Positions 19,612-29,962 of a stretch of 64,000 bases of DNA are shown here, in pieces. Below the pieces are notes generated by a model. That model was not told the origin of the DNA and ran no database searches. It was given only the letters and a program-made list of their open reading frames with translations. The translations under genes were made by a program, and so were the position numbers. Each line of letters begins with the position of its first letter. Position 1 is the stretch's first letter. The DNA comes from Bog-473 sp963704355 (GTDB taxonomy: Bacteria > Actinomycetota > Acidimicrobiia > Acidimicrobiales > RAAP-2), in assembly GCA_963704355.1 (NCBI GenBank), contig OY969891.1, positions 2,728,001 to 2,792,000 of the forward strand, written 5' to 3'.

Positions 19612-22600
19612 ATGATTGGTGCGCGGCAGCAGCGAACCTCGACTCTGGCGGCGCGTCACGCCCCGCGTTTGCTGGCCGGCGTGCTGGGGGCCGCGCTGCT
19701 GACGGCCGGCGTCGTCAGCCTGCCGGCGCAGGCCGGTGCGGCCACCACGACCGTCACCATCTCGTCGGTCGCGGCCGCTCCGAGCACCGCCGCCGGCGCG
19801 ACCACGGGGTACGCCGTCGTGTTCACGACGTCATCGGGCGGCGCGCTCGGCCTCAGGCGACACGGTCACGCTGACTTTCCCCACTGGGACCAGCTTCGGT
19901 TCGGCCGCGTACTCAAGTACCCTCACCGACGTCGCCACGGGGGCCCAAGTAGGCGCCAGCGGTGAACCCAGCGGCACCTCGTTGTCGATCTTCACGTCCC
20001 AGTCCGTGGCCGCGAGCACGCAGCTGCGTGCGTTCATCCCCGGCGTGATCAACCCGACGACCACGTCGACGACAGACACCATCGGCGTTTCGACCACGAC
20101 TGACACCGGGAACGCCACATCACCGAAGTTCAGCGTCACCGCCGCCACGTCGGTCTCGGCGGTCAGCGCCGTTGAATCACCGACCACGGCCACCTCTGCG
20201 CAGACCGGGACCGGCGTGACGTTCACGGCAAAGACCGCGCTGTCGGGCGTAGACGGAAGCGCCGTGAACGTGACCTTCCCCGCGTCGTTCTCGCTGTCGA
20301 ACATCGAGACCTGTGCCCAGGACCTCTGCGGGCCCAACAGTGTCCTTACCGACACGACGACCAGCGAGCGGATCACCACGCTCAGTTCGGTGTCGGGACA
20401 GACGGCGACGTTCACGCTGGGGGAGGGTCAGGTCGTCAACGCCGGTGACTCGCTCTCGCTCTGGGTGGAGGGCGTGAGGAACCCGACGAGCGTTCCTTCC
20501 TCGCAGCCCAAGGTCCAGATCGCGACCACGTCGGACACCACCCCGGTCAGCTCGAACGCGCTGGCCATCACCGCAGCCAAGTCCGTCACCGCGGTCGCCG
20601 TGACGAACACCGGTCCCTCGGCGGGGACGGGCTCGCCGACCGACTACAGCCTCTCATTCACCACCTCGTCGACGGGTGCCCTGTCCTCGATCGCGGGCAG
20701 CTCGGTCACGGTCACCTTTCCTACGGGTTTCAACACCTCGCAGGTGGCCTGCTACGGCGTCTCAGACTGTCCGGACCTGATCACCGACCTCACGACCGGT
20801 GCGGTGGTCGGAAGCCTGAGCGGCACGGGGGCCACGGTCACCGGGACCATCGCGTGCTGTCAGCAGACAAGCGTCACCGCGGGCGACACCCTCCAGCTGG
20901 TGATGCACGACGTCGTCAACGCGTCGACGGCAAGCACAGCCGACGCCGTGAAGGTGGAGACTTCCTCTGACAACGCCTCCGCCGTCGCGTCCAACAAGTT
21001 CAGTGTCGTCGCCAGCCACGCCGCGGGGAAACCCACGTTGGCCCTGACACCCACCGCAGCTGCAGGCGCCGTGACCACTTACGTCGCAACGTTCGCCACC
21101 TCTACCACCGGTGGCCTGGCCGGTGCCGACGGGGCCAGCGTCACGGTGAACCTTCCCAGCGCCGCCACCTACAGCTACACCGGATCGGTGTCGCTGTTCG
21201 ACCAGACGACCGGGCAGGCCCTGACCTCGTACAGCTCCCCGGACCTGAACGGCTCCGCTGTCACCATCCCGTTGGAGTCGGGGACGGTAGCCAACCCCGG
21301 TGACGTCCTGACCGCCACCATCGGGGGCGTGACCAACCCGTCGGCGACCGGCACGGTCAAGGTAACCGTCAGCACATCGTCCGACACGGTGTCCGCCGCG
21401 TCGAACACCGTCACGGTGACGGCGCAGAAGGCGGTCAGTGGGGTCGCCGTCAAGGTGACGGGGCCGACGACGGCCGCAGGTGCGCTGACGGGCTACGCGG
21501 TTTCGTTCACCACCTCCTCGACCGGTGCGCTGAGTGGTACGGCAGGCAGCAGCGTCACCATGACCTTCCCGACCGGCTTCGCCACAGAGCTCGAGTACAC
21601 GAGCTCGCTCATCGACACGTCCACCGGAGCCGTCGTCGGCGCCCTCTACGGCACCGGAAGCACCTCGGCGGAGGCCACCATCGGCGCTGGCTCGATCGTC
21701 AACGCGGGGGACACGCTGACGGCCGACTTGAACGGGGTCATCAATTCCACGACGACCGGCACCGCCTACACGGTGAGCGTCAACACTTCGTCCGACAAGG
21801 CGGCCGTATCGGGCAAGTTCAGCGTCACCGCGGCAGGCAAGGTGACCTCGGTCAAGAACGTGCTCACGGGACCGACCGACGTCGCCTCCGCGCTCACGGG
21901 GTACCAGGTCACCTTCACGACGCCGTCGTCGGGCGCTCTCTCACCTGCCGTCGGGAGTGCGCTGACCGTGACCCTGCCGTCAGGTTTCTCGGCGGGCAAC
22001 AACGAGTCCTGGAGCATCCTGGACAAGACCACGGGCACCAACGTCGGGAGCTGTCTCTACGTCGGCGAGTGCTACTACTCCAGTACCCTCGCGCTTTCGC
22101 AGCCGGTCAAGGGCGGTGACGTGCTCCAAGTCACGCTGGACGGCGTGACCAACTCGGCCACCACGGGGAACGCGTACAAGTTCAGCGTCTCGACGACCTC
22201 GAGCCCGTCGTCCGTGGCTGCCACGACGGGCGTCACCGTGGCCGCAGCGCATGCCGTCTCCACGGTGGCGGTCAAAGAAGACGGGCCTTCGGACGCGGCC
22301 GGCGCGCAAACGGTCTACACCGTGACGTTCAAGACCTCATCGAGCGGGGCTCTTTCGCCGTCGGTGGACAGCTCGGTCACGCTTGAGTTCCCGAGTGGGT
22401 TCCTGGGATCTCAAAGCGGAACTGGCTACACGGTGAAGGACACCACGAGCGGGAAGATTGTCGCTCAGTGCAGTGAGTCGTCCGGGTGCTATGCGTACTG
22501 GAGCTCAGGCGAGGCCATTGCTCTGAGCGGCGCGGTGGCCGCGGGCGACACGTTGGCGGTCACGCTCGACGGAGTGCACAACGGTCCGGCGGCGACCAAC

Positions 22601-23518
22601 GACACGGTGACGGTGACCACGAGCTCGGATCCCACCTCTGCCACGTCGTCCACCTTCAAGATCGTGGCCGAGAGCGCAGTCAGCGCGCCGACCGTGAGCA
22701 CGGCGCCGTCCGCTGCGTCCGGTGCTCTGACGGGCTGGACGGTGTCGTTCACGACGTCTGCGACTGGTGGCCTGTCGGGTGCGGCGCAGAGCTTCGTGAC
22801 GGCGATCGTGCCCGCGGGCGTGCAGACCCCGTGCGACTCGTATTACGGATACGAAGAGGCCAACGACAGTCTGCTGATCGACACCACGACGGGTATCGAC
22901 GTCGGGAACGAGTTCGTCTGCGTCAACGGGGGCACCATGACCATCAGCATTCTGCCTGCGGCCGTGGTGCACGCCGGGGACCATCTGACTCTCTACCTCA
23001 ACGGGATCGTGAACCCAGCCGCTCCAGGCAAGTACCAGGTCGGCATGGTGACCAGTTCCGACCTCACCGAAGTGAAGTCACCCGCCTTCACTCTGGTGGC
23101 ACAGAACTCGGTGGGTACGCCGAAGTTGAGCCTGTCGGACTCCGCCGCGGGAGCGTTGTCGAACTACACCATCACCGTCGTCACGTCCAAGACCGGTGGC
23201 CTCTCTGGACGCGTCGGGAGCGATGTCCTGGTCACGCTTCCCCAGGGCACGGGGATCAGCCAGGCCTATTACGCGCTCACCGACACCACGTCGGGTGCCG
23301 TGGTCGGCTCCGGTTATCTGTCTCAGGCTGCGCTCGAGTCGACCGATTACGCCTTGCCGCTGAACGACGAGACCTCGGGTGAGCTCACCAAGGCCGGGGA
23401 CACGCTGCAGATCACCCTGACCGACATCACGAACCCGGTCGCCGGTTCCTACACCCTGTCGGTGTCGACGACCTCCGACTGGTACCAGGTGCCGTCAGCG
23501 ACGTACAAGATCACCTAG
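19612..23518 (+). pseudogene. Secreted nine-repeat surface protein gene with an early frameshift
   Basis: ATG 19612 has GGAGGT seven bases upstream and encodes a clear signal peptide (LLAGVLGAALLTAGVVSLPA, cleavage near AQAGA). The repeat region starts in this frame (TTTVTISSVAAAPS to FTTSSGGAL). After about 19849 it continues in another frame (SASGDTVTLTFPTG) to the stop at 23518. Other repeats read GALS here, so loss of a TC dinucleotide in ctctcgg is the simplest explanation. The restored product is about 1,302 aa: signal peptide plus nine beta-rich repeats of about 140 residues (FTTSSTGALSG, VTFPTGF, NAGDTL, VSTSSD). No anchor or enzyme motif is present. It could be phase-variable, decayed, or a sequence error. 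Confidence 0.75.
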
Positions 23519-23579
23519 TAGCCAGATAACGCCGACCGCCAGGACACGTCGGGAGATCTCGAGGGGTCCTCACGCAACG

Positions 23580-23610
23580 GGACCCTGGAGGGGCCATCCC
23601 TCCGGGGTCC
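23580..23610. terminator. Strong hairpin between convergent genes
   Basis: Arms GGACCCTGGAGGG and CCCTCCGGGGTCC pair almost perfectly over 13 positions around a short loop. It lies between the rightward nine-repeat gene and the leftward nitronate monooxygenase gene, where a bidirectional terminator is expected. There is no T-tract, which is common in GC-rich actinobacteria. Confidence 0.6.
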
Positions 23611-23663
23611 GTCGACCTCTCGCTCAGCCCGAGTCGGATCGGCGACCGGCCGCTGCCTTGGCG

Positions 23664-24788
23664 TCAGGGCGCCGTGCCTTCGTTGACCATCTGGAGCTTC
23701 TCGACCGCCTCGATGTAGTCCTCGACCATGCCGAGCACGACGTCCCGGGTGCGGCGCACCTGCGTGGCCTGCCCGATGACCTGGCCGCACGGGTTGAAGT
23801 TCACGTCCCGCGCCTCCTCGGGGTAGGCGTGGCCGCGCGACACACAGTCGATGGCGACCATCATCTGCAGCGGCATCCCGAGGGGCTTGGGGTTGTCCGG
23901 GGCCTCCCACGCGTCGGTCCAGTCGTTCTTGAGCAGTCGGCACGGCTTGCCGGTGAAGGAGCGCGAGCGGACGGTGTCGCGTGACGTCGCCTTGAGGTAG
24001 CTGTCCATCTGCTTGGGAGGGACGTCTGCCTCTTCGACCGTCAGCCACAGCGAACCCGTCCAGACCCCCGCCGCGCCCATGATCATGGCGGCGGCCATCT
24101 GGCGGCCGGAGCCCACGCCGCCGGCGGCGAGGACGGGCAGGGGGGCGACGGCATCGATGACCTCGGGCCACAGGACGATGGAGCCGACGTCGCCAGTGTG
24201 GCCGCCGCCTTCGGACCCTTGGCAGATGACGATGTCGACGCCGGCCGCCTTGTGGTTCAGGGCGTGCTTCACCGAGCCGGCCAGGGCCGCCATCAGCATC
24301 CCGTGGTCGTGGACCTGCGCGATGACGTCGTCGGGCGGCGTACCGAGCGCGTTGGCCACCAGCTTCACCTTGGGGTGGCGCAGGATGACCTCGACGAGCG
24401 GCGCCGCCGTGGCCGCCGTCCAGCCGAGGAGCTCGCGGCGCGGCCCGCCCTCGAGCTCGGGGACGCCGTGGTCGGCCAGGATCTTCTTGGCGAAGGTGCG
24501 GTGCTCCTCCGGGATCATGGCCCGGAGCTCCTCCTCGAGCTTGACCGGGTCGATCTCGTCCATGCCCTCGTACTTGCCGGGGATGACGATGTCGACGCCA
24601 TAGGGGCGGTCGCCGACGTGCTGGTCGAGCCAGGTCAACTCGACCTCGAGTTCGTCGGCGCTGAACCCGACGGCGCCGAGGACGCCCAGGCCGCCGGCGT
24701 TGGTGACGGCAGCGGCCACGTCCCGGCAGTGGGTGAAGGCGAAGATCGGGAACTCGATCCCGAGGCGTTCGCAGAGCTCGTTGTGCAC
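23664..24788 (-). CDS. Nitronate monooxygenase / 2-nitropropane dioxygenase-like flavoprotein
   Basis: The 374-aa protein starts at GTG 24788, preceded by AGGAGG at seven bases; a longer in-frame start lacks such a site. It is a TIM-barrel FMN protein: N-terminal LGIEFPIFAF, AVTNAGGLGVLGAVGF, QGSEGGGHTGDVGS (flavin phosphate region) and PVLAAGGVGSGRQM. Relatives oxidise alkyl nitronates or act as enoyl reductase-like enzymes, and in actinobacteria they often lie in lipid or steroid catabolism loci. A KstR-like palindrome lies about 100 bp upstream. Confidence 0.9.
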   Translation of the reverse strand: MHNELCERLGIEFPIFAFTHCRDVAAAVTNAGGLGVLGAVGFSADELEVELTWLDQHVGDRPYGVDIVIPGKYEGMDEIDPVKLEEELRAMIPEEHRTFAKKILADHGVPELEGGPRRELLGWTAATAAPLVEVILRHPKVKLVANALGTPPDDVIAQVHDHGMLMAALAGSVKHALNHKAAGVDIVICQGSEGGGHTGDVGSIVLWPEVIDAVAPLPVLAAGGVGSGRQMAAAMIMGAAGVWTGSLWLTVEEADVPPKQMDSYLKATSRDTVRSRSFTGKPCRLLKNDWTDAWEAPDNPKPLGMPLQMMVAIDCVSRGHAYPEEARDVNFNPCGQVIGQATQVRRTRDVVLGMVEDYIEAVEKLQMVNEGTAP

Positions 24789-24891
24789 CGGGAGACCTCC
24801 TGAGTGGGCGTCCGGACTACTTCTCAATTGTGCGGCGGTTGGATGGGCGCCGCCATCGTGGCGACCGGCTGCCCCGGTTCTCGACGGCAAC

Positions 24892-24905
24892 TAGAACAGA
24901 TTCTA
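24892..24905. promoter_or_regulatory. KstR-like palindromic operator upstream of the monooxygenase gene
   Basis: The sequence TAGAACAGATTCTA matches the published KstR-type operator pattern TnnAACnnGTTnnA at all but one fixed position. It lies 104 bp upstream of GTG 24788 and overlaps a TAGAAT that could be a -10 element on the minus strand. TetR-family control of the gene is inferred only. Confidence 0.35.
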
Positions 24906-24949
24906 CTTTTTGACGGCGGATCGTGCAGGTTCAGATCCGGCCACACTCG

Positions 24950-26884
24950 TCAGGGTGTACCGGCGGTCTCGGCTTCATGCTCGGACTCCTGATCCGCGAA
25001 CTGCGTTCGGTAGAGCTCCGCGTACAGACCGTTCTGGGCCAGCAGCTGGGCGTGGGTGCCGCGCTCGACGATCCGCCCGCCGTCGACGACGAGGAGCTCG
25101 TCGGCCTCGCGCACCGTGGAGAGCCGGTGGGCAATGACGAGGGAGGTGCGCCCGGTGAGCGTCTCGCGCAGGGCGCGCTGGACGGCGGCCTCCGACTCGG
25201 AGTCGAGGTGGGCCGTGGCCTCGTCGAGGACGACGATGTCGGGCGCCTTGAGGAGGAGCCGGGCCAGCGCGACGCGCTGCTTCTCACCGCCCGAGAGGCG
25301 GTAGCCCCGTTCACCGATGACCGTATCGAGGCCGTCGGGGAGGTCGGCGACGAGGTGCCCGATCTGGGCCTGGTCGAGCGCCTCGAGCACGTCGGCCTCG
25401 CTGGCCTCGGGGCGCGCGTAGAGCAGGTTGGCGCGCAGCGTGTCGTGGAACAGGTGCGGGTCCTGGGAGACCACGCCGACGACGTCGCGCACCGAGGCCA
25501 TGGTCGCCTGGCGCACGTCGATGCCGCTCAATTTCACGGCGCCCTTGGTCACGTCGTAGAGGCGGGGGACCAGGTTCGAGATCGTGGTCTTGCCGGCGCC
25601 GGACGGGCCTACCAGCGCGACCATCTCTCCCGGCTCGACTCGGAACGAGACGTCGTGCAGGACCTCGCTGCGCAGCCCGGACTCGAGCACGGCCACCGAC
25701 TCGAGCGACGCCAGCGAGACCTCGCCCGCGCTGGGGTAGGTGAAGCTGACGTCGTCGAACTCGATCGACGCGTGGCCACGGGGGATCGGGACGGCGTCGG
25801 GTGCCTCCTCGATCATCGGGACGATGTCCAGCACCTCGAAAAGACGCTCGAAGGAGACGAGGGCCGTCATCACGTCGAGGTTGAGGTTCGAGAGCTGGGT
25901 GAGGGGCTGGTAGAGCCGGGTGAGGTAGCTCGTCAGCGCCACGACGGTGCCGAGGGCCAACTCACCGTTCACGGCGGCCACGCCGCCCACCCCGTAGACG
26001 ATGGCGGTGGCCAGGGAGGCGGTGAGGGTCAGGGCAACGAAGAAGACGCGGGAGTAGGTGGCCTGTGCGATGCCGATGTCGCGGACGCGCCCCGCCTTGG
26101 CGTCGAAGGAGTTCGCCTCGGCTTCGGGCCGCCCCATGAGCTTGACGAGCATGGCGCCGCCCACCTGGAAGCGCTCCTGCATGACCATGTTCATCTCGCT
26201 GTTGAGGTTGTAGCCCTCCTTGGTCAGCGCGCCGATGCGCTGCCCGACGAAGCGGGCGGGCACCAGGAAGAGTGGCACGAGGATCAGCGCGGCCAGGGTG
26301 ATCTGCCAGCTCAGGGCGAACATGACCGCAATGACGATGACGACGGTCACAAAGTTGCCCACGACGTTCGACAACAGGTCGGTGAACGCCTGCTGGGCCC
26401 CGATGACGTCGTTGTTAAGGCGGCTGACCAGGGCGCCGGTCTGGGTGCGGGTGAAGAAGGCCAGCGGCATGCGCTGGATGTGGCGGAACACCTTCGAGCG
26501 CATGTCGTAGATCAGGCTCTCGCCGATGAAGGCCGAGATCCGCCGCTCGGTCAACGCCAGGCCACCGTCGGCGAGGGCCAGCACGGCCACCAGGACGGCC
26601 AGCCAGATGACCAGGTCGGCATCCTTCTTCAGGATCCCGTTGTCGATCAGGGAACGCAGGATCAGGGGGTTCACGGCCGCGATCACGGCATCGAGGATGA
26701 CCACGGGGACGAAGACGGCCAGGATCTTCCGGTAGGGGACGGCGAAGGTGAGCATGCGCCGGGCCGTGCCCTTCTTGACCCGGTGCTCAAGGACGGCCCG
26801 GTCCTGGCGCATGGAGCGCATGCCGCCCCATCCGCCGCCCCGGCCGCCCCCCATGGCGTGGCCTCGCATGTTCATCCCCTGCAA
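24950..26884 (-). CDS. ABC exporter, fused transmembrane and ATPase half-transporter
   Basis: The 644-aa protein has a Met/Gly/Arg-rich cytoplasmic N-terminus (about 30 residues), six membrane helices (about 45-330) and a C-terminal ATPase with Walker A GPSGAGKTT, signature LSGGEKQRVALARLL, Walker B DIVVLDEATAHLD and H-loop IAHRLST. This is the MsbA/LmrA-type half exporter, which works as a dimer and exports lipids, drugs or peptides. It is upstream of the monooxygenase gene on the same strand but with a 161-bp gap. The Met-rich tail is unusual; its role is unknown. Confidence 0.93.
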   Translation of the reverse strand: MQGMNMRGHAMGGGRGGGWGGMRSMRQDRAVLEHRVKKGTARRMLTFAVPYRKILAVFVPVVILDAVIAAVNPLILRSLIDNGILKKDADLVIWLAVLVAVLALADGGLALTERRISAFIGESLIYDMRSKVFRHIQRMPLAFFTRTQTGALVSRLNNDVIGAQQAFTDLLSNVVGNFVTVVIVIAVMFALSWQITLAALILVPLFLVPARFVGQRIGALTKEGYNLNSEMNMVMQERFQVGGAMLVKLMGRPEAEANSFDAKAGRVRDIGIAQATYSRVFFVALTLTASLATAIVYGVGGVAAVNGELALGTVVALTSYLTRLYQPLTQLSNLNLDVMTALVSFERLFEVLDIVPMIEEAPDAVPIPRGHASIEFDDVSFTYPSAGEVSLASLESVAVLESGLRSEVLHDVSFRVEPGEMVALVGPSGAGKTTISNLVPRLYDVTKGAVKLSGIDVRQATMASVRDVVGVVSQDPHLFHDTLRANLLYARPEASEADVLEALDQAQIGHLVADLPDGLDTVIGERGYRLSGGEKQRVALARLLLKAPDIVVLDEATAHLDSESEAAVQRALRETLTGRTSLVIAHRLSTVREADELLVVDGGRIVERGTHAQLLAQNGLYAELYRTQFADQESEHEAETAGTP

Positions 26885-26932
26885 CCTAACTGTCAGGTGC
26901 GCCCGGACCCGCCGTAGGCTGCCTCAGGTGCG

Positions 26933-27565
26933 ATGAAGGCACTCGCTGGCGGCGGTCGGAACAGGGTTGGCGCTCGGGATGGCGGCGAGCGCCGTGGGGA
27001 CCACGGCGGCGGGGAGCAGCAGCGGGCACAGCGGCGTCTTGTTTCGGCCCGTCTTGTGTGCGGTGTCACCCCTCGACCGTTTCATCACGACACCCCAGCC
27101 CAGCGTCTCGGCTTCGTCGTGCAGCCCTTCGAACCGACTCACCACCGACAACATGGCCGTGACGCCGGGAGGGTCGGCCCAGGGGTACACGACGCGGACG
27201 CCTCCGGGGGTCGTCGATCTACTCGGCGACGCCCTCGTCACAGGCCTTGCGCTACGTCCTTGGGCCGGCACAGATGTCGGCGTCGGCCATCGGGTCGGCC
27301 ACGGCCGTCAAGGATCAGGTGGGGGAACTGGGTGGTCGATGACACGACGACCTCGCAGGGGGCGAGGCAGTGGGACAAGGTGGCAAAGGAGAACCTCCAT
27401 CGCATTTTGGCGGTGGACGTGGACGGGGTGGTGGTGTCGGCACCGATCATCGAGCCGACTCAGACGTCGTTCACCTCGTTCGACGGGAACGGTGAGATCT
27501 CGGGCGGTCGGCTGACACGCGCCGAGGCGCAGAGGATCGCAGCAGCTATGTCCGGGGGCGGCTAG
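26933..27565 (+). pseudogene. Decayed SecD-P1-like secreted protein gene
   Basis: Three successive pieces in different frames match one protein. First is a signal-peptide-like start (LAAVGTGLALGMAASAVGTT) followed by GVLFRPVLCAVSP and GVVDLLGDALVTG. Next is RYVLGPAQMSASAIGSATAV then KDQVGELG near 27258-27335. Last is WVVDDTTTSQGARQWDKVAK and ILAVDVDGVVVSAPIIEPTQ ending NGEISGGRLTRAEAQRIAAA. The order (RPVL, LGPAQ, DGxVVSAP, ISGxxTxxEA) is that of SecD/SecF P1-head-domain proteins in actinobacteria. At least two frameshifts break it, near 27240-27258 and 27335. Confidence 0.6.
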
Positions 27566-27626
27566 TCGCAGGCGGGGGCGCGACGACGTTGTATGCGCAG
27601 CGAGTGCCGGGGTGCCGACCGTTCAG

Positions 27627-27914
27627 TCAGGCGATGGTGGTGCGGCGCCGGATCAACGTGACGACGAGAAAGCCCAGCGCGAGAAGTGCCATCGCGCCGA
27701 CGACAGAGGCCATCACGTTCGGTCCCGTGAGCACGGGCCCGGAGGCCGCATTGGAGGCGTTCGTCGCGATGTGTGACGCGAGCGTGGTGCGGACGCTCCC
27801 CGAGTGGAACCGCGTCGCGGCCGACGCCATGGCGGATCCTGACGTCACGACCCAAAGGGCGGCGCACGTCACCGCAGCAGCGGTCATGGCTGAAAACTTG
27901 CGAAGTTTTCCCAC
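27627..27914 (-). CDS. Small surface protein with signal peptide and C-terminal helix
   Basis: The 95-aa frame from GTG 27914 has GGGAGG upstream. A signal sequence (residues 8-32, TAAAVTCAALWVVTSGSAMA) is followed by a short Ser/Thr/Asn region and a C-terminal membrane helix with basic tail (VVGAMALLALGFLVVTLIRR). This is a typical single-pass envelope protein with a small extracellular loop. I do not recognise a family. Confidence 0.5.
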   Translation of the reverse strand: MGKLRKFSAMTAAAVTCAALWVVTSGSAMASAATRFHSGSVRTTLASHIATNASNAASGPVLTGPNVMASVVGAMALLALGFLVVTLIRRRTTIA

Positions 27915-28203
27915 GGCTGTATTGCCTCCCTGGGGAAATCGGCCCCTGCGCCCTTCGGCACCGCCGCCGATTTCGCTCATCTGTGAAACAAGTTGTGTGC
28001 GTGACTCTTGCGGGAAGTTCCTTTACAACCCCCATTTCCATAGGAATCCGGGTTCGGAGGGAAACGGGAGGTGAATTGACGGCGACACGAAGCAGACAGG
28101 CCGCGACACCAGCGCCAGCACGGGTTGCGCTGGGCATGCGCGTTTGATCGATCGAGGTTGCGCAGAAACGGGGCTTGCGGCGAGGGTGCCGTCGGTCGTC
28201 GAT
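27915..28203. other. Leader/intergenic region with hairpin at 27935-27974
   Basis: The arms GAAATCGG and CCGATTTC (8 bp, perfect) enclose a 24-nt GC-rich loop. The hairpin lies 20-60 nt upstream of the small surface-protein start on the minus strand, so it would be in that mRNA's leader. It does not match any riboswitch consensus I know. The rest of the region shows no gene. Confidence 0.3.
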
Positions 28204-29751
28204 TCAGTAGGCGCCGGTGCCGCGGGCCATGGTCTTGGGAGTCTCGAACATGATCTTGAGGTCCCACCACAGCGACCAGGACGCCACGTAGAGGTAGTCG
28301 AGCTGGACGAGATCGTTGCGCGTCAGGTCGTTGCGACCCGAGACCTGCCACAGGCCCGTGATGCCGGGGCGCACCTCGAAGCGTCGGACCGCCCAGCCCT
28401 CGACCCTCGACTCGCTGGGAATGAAGGGCCGCGGCCCGACGACCGACATGTCGCCCTTGAACACGTTGATGAACTGCGGGATCTCGTCGATCCCGGTGCG
28501 GCGCAGGAACGCACCGAAGCGAGTGATGCGCCAGCTCTCGTCCTTCTTCTTCCTGACCTCGTGCAGGGGCCGATCCGCGTCCTCGTGCTCCAGCTCCGGC
28601 TCCTCATCGGCAGTCGACGAGGTCTCCCCGGTGTTCATGGTCATGGAGCGGAACTTGGTCACCATGAACGGTTGTCCGTGGCGGCCGAGACGCACCTGCC
28701 GGAAGAAGATCGGTCCGGGTGAGCTCAACTTCACTCCGATGGCGACGACCAGGAGGACCGGCGAGGTCACCAGGAGGATCGCCGAGCTGATGCACAGGTC
28801 GAAGGCGCGCTTCATGAACCTGTCCCACCCGCTCAGGTGGGGCTGGGCGATCTCGAGGAACGGCATGCCGGAGAGGTCCGTGAGGCGCGAGCGCCAGCTG
28901 ACCAGCTCGTAGTAGCGAGGCACCATCGCGATGTGCACGAACTCCTGGAGCTGCCGGTAGACGTCGAGCGACTCGGCCGAGAATTGGTCGTTGGCGGCGA
29001 CGAGAATGCGGTGCACATCGAGCTCGCGGCACAACTTGGGAAGGTCGGTTACCCGTCCCAAGGCAGAAGGGATGTCACCTTCGACCACTCGGCCCACCAG
29101 GGTCATGCCGGGGTTCTGGCGGACGCTCATCATGATGCGGTCTGCCGTCTGGCCCCCGCCCACCACGAGCACCCGGGTCGTCGTCAGGGCGTGCAAGAAG
29201 TAGCGGAGGATGATCCGGCCACCCGTGATGACGCCGATCGTCACGATCACCGCCACGACGAGCTGGGTGGCGAACGGCTCGATGGTCCCGAAGAACGCAT
29301 GGAAGAACGAACCGATGGCGAGGGTCAGCACACAGCCGCATCCGACGCCGAAGGCAAGCTCGCGAAACTCGAGGAACGCGCTCGGTTGGAGTTGGCGGTG
29401 GGTCACCCGGTACACGCCGCCGAACGCCAATGCGATGACGACCGCCACGGGGAAGAGGGAATCGATCTTGATGTTCTCCATCAGGTTGGAGGCCGCGTTG
29501 GTCGGCACGGAGGAGAACTTCGAGAGAATCAGGAGAGAGAGGGGGAGCGCCACGCAGGCGCAGACGAAGTCGCAGCAGATCTGTATCAGCGTCAGTTCCC
29601 CGTCGCTGACCGTGCGGTTGGGGGATGTCTCCGAGCGCCGGTTCCGGGCAGGCACCTCGACCCTGAAGGGAATGGCGAAGTTCGATGCGTCCGCGACCGC
29701 ATTGGCCGCAGTCGGACTTGCCGTGTCGACCTTGGGATCCGAGATGCTCAT
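28204..29751 (-). CDS. Polyprenyl-phosphate sugar-1-phosphate transferase (WcaJ/CpsE type)
   Basis: The 515-aa protein starts at ATG 29751 with GGGAGAGG upstream. The N-terminal half has four to five membrane helices and a Rossmann-like part (TTRVLVVGGGQTADRIM). The C-terminal half is a bacterial sugar transferase: KRAFDLCISSAILLVTSPVL, SSPGPIFFRQVRLGRHG, KFRSM, RRTGIDEIPQFINVFKGDMS, VGPRPF and RPGITGLWQVSGRNDL. It should transfer a sugar-1-phosphate from a nucleotide sugar to undecaprenyl phosphate, starting an exopolysaccharide or glycan repeat unit. A Wzy-like protein is encoded at 62.3 kb. Confidence 0.93.
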   Translation of the reverse strand: MSISDPKVDTASPTAANAVADASNFAIPFRVEVPARNRRSETSPNRTVSDGELTLIQICCDFVCACVALPLSLLILSKFSSVPTNAASNLMENIKIDSLFPVAVVIALAFGGVYRVTHRQLQPSAFLEFRELAFGVGCGCVLTLAIGSFFHAFFGTIEPFATQLVVAVIVTIGVITGGRIILRYFLHALTTTRVLVVGGGQTADRIMMSVRQNPGMTLVGRVVEGDIPSALGRVTDLPKLCRELDVHRILVAANDQFSAESLDVYRQLQEFVHIAMVPRYYELVSWRSRLTDLSGMPFLEIAQPHLSGWDRFMKRAFDLCISSAILLVTSPVLLVVAIGVKLSSPGPIFFRQVRLGRHGQPFMVTKFRSMTMNTGETSSTADEEPELEHEDADRPLHEVRKKKDESWRITRFGAFLRRTGIDEIPQFINVFKGDMSVVGPRPFIPSESRVEGWAVRRFEVRPGITGLWQVSGRNDLTRNDLVQLDYLYVASWSLWWDLKIMFETPKTMARGTGAY

Positions 29752-29962
29752 GACCTCTCCCTCGCCACCGCCTCGGGCGCGCTGCGCCTTGATCGTCGCT
29801 CCCCCCACGATTGGGGGAACACGGTCAGGGCGCTCGACTGTCGGCACCCGTGCAACTTCTGGAGGCGCTGGTGCAATTTCCAACGAACGCTGGGTGCCCC
29901 CTGGACACGTTCAGCCCGCGTTCAGGAGACTGGGAGGCTTGCGGGAGCGTGACCGTCCCGGG

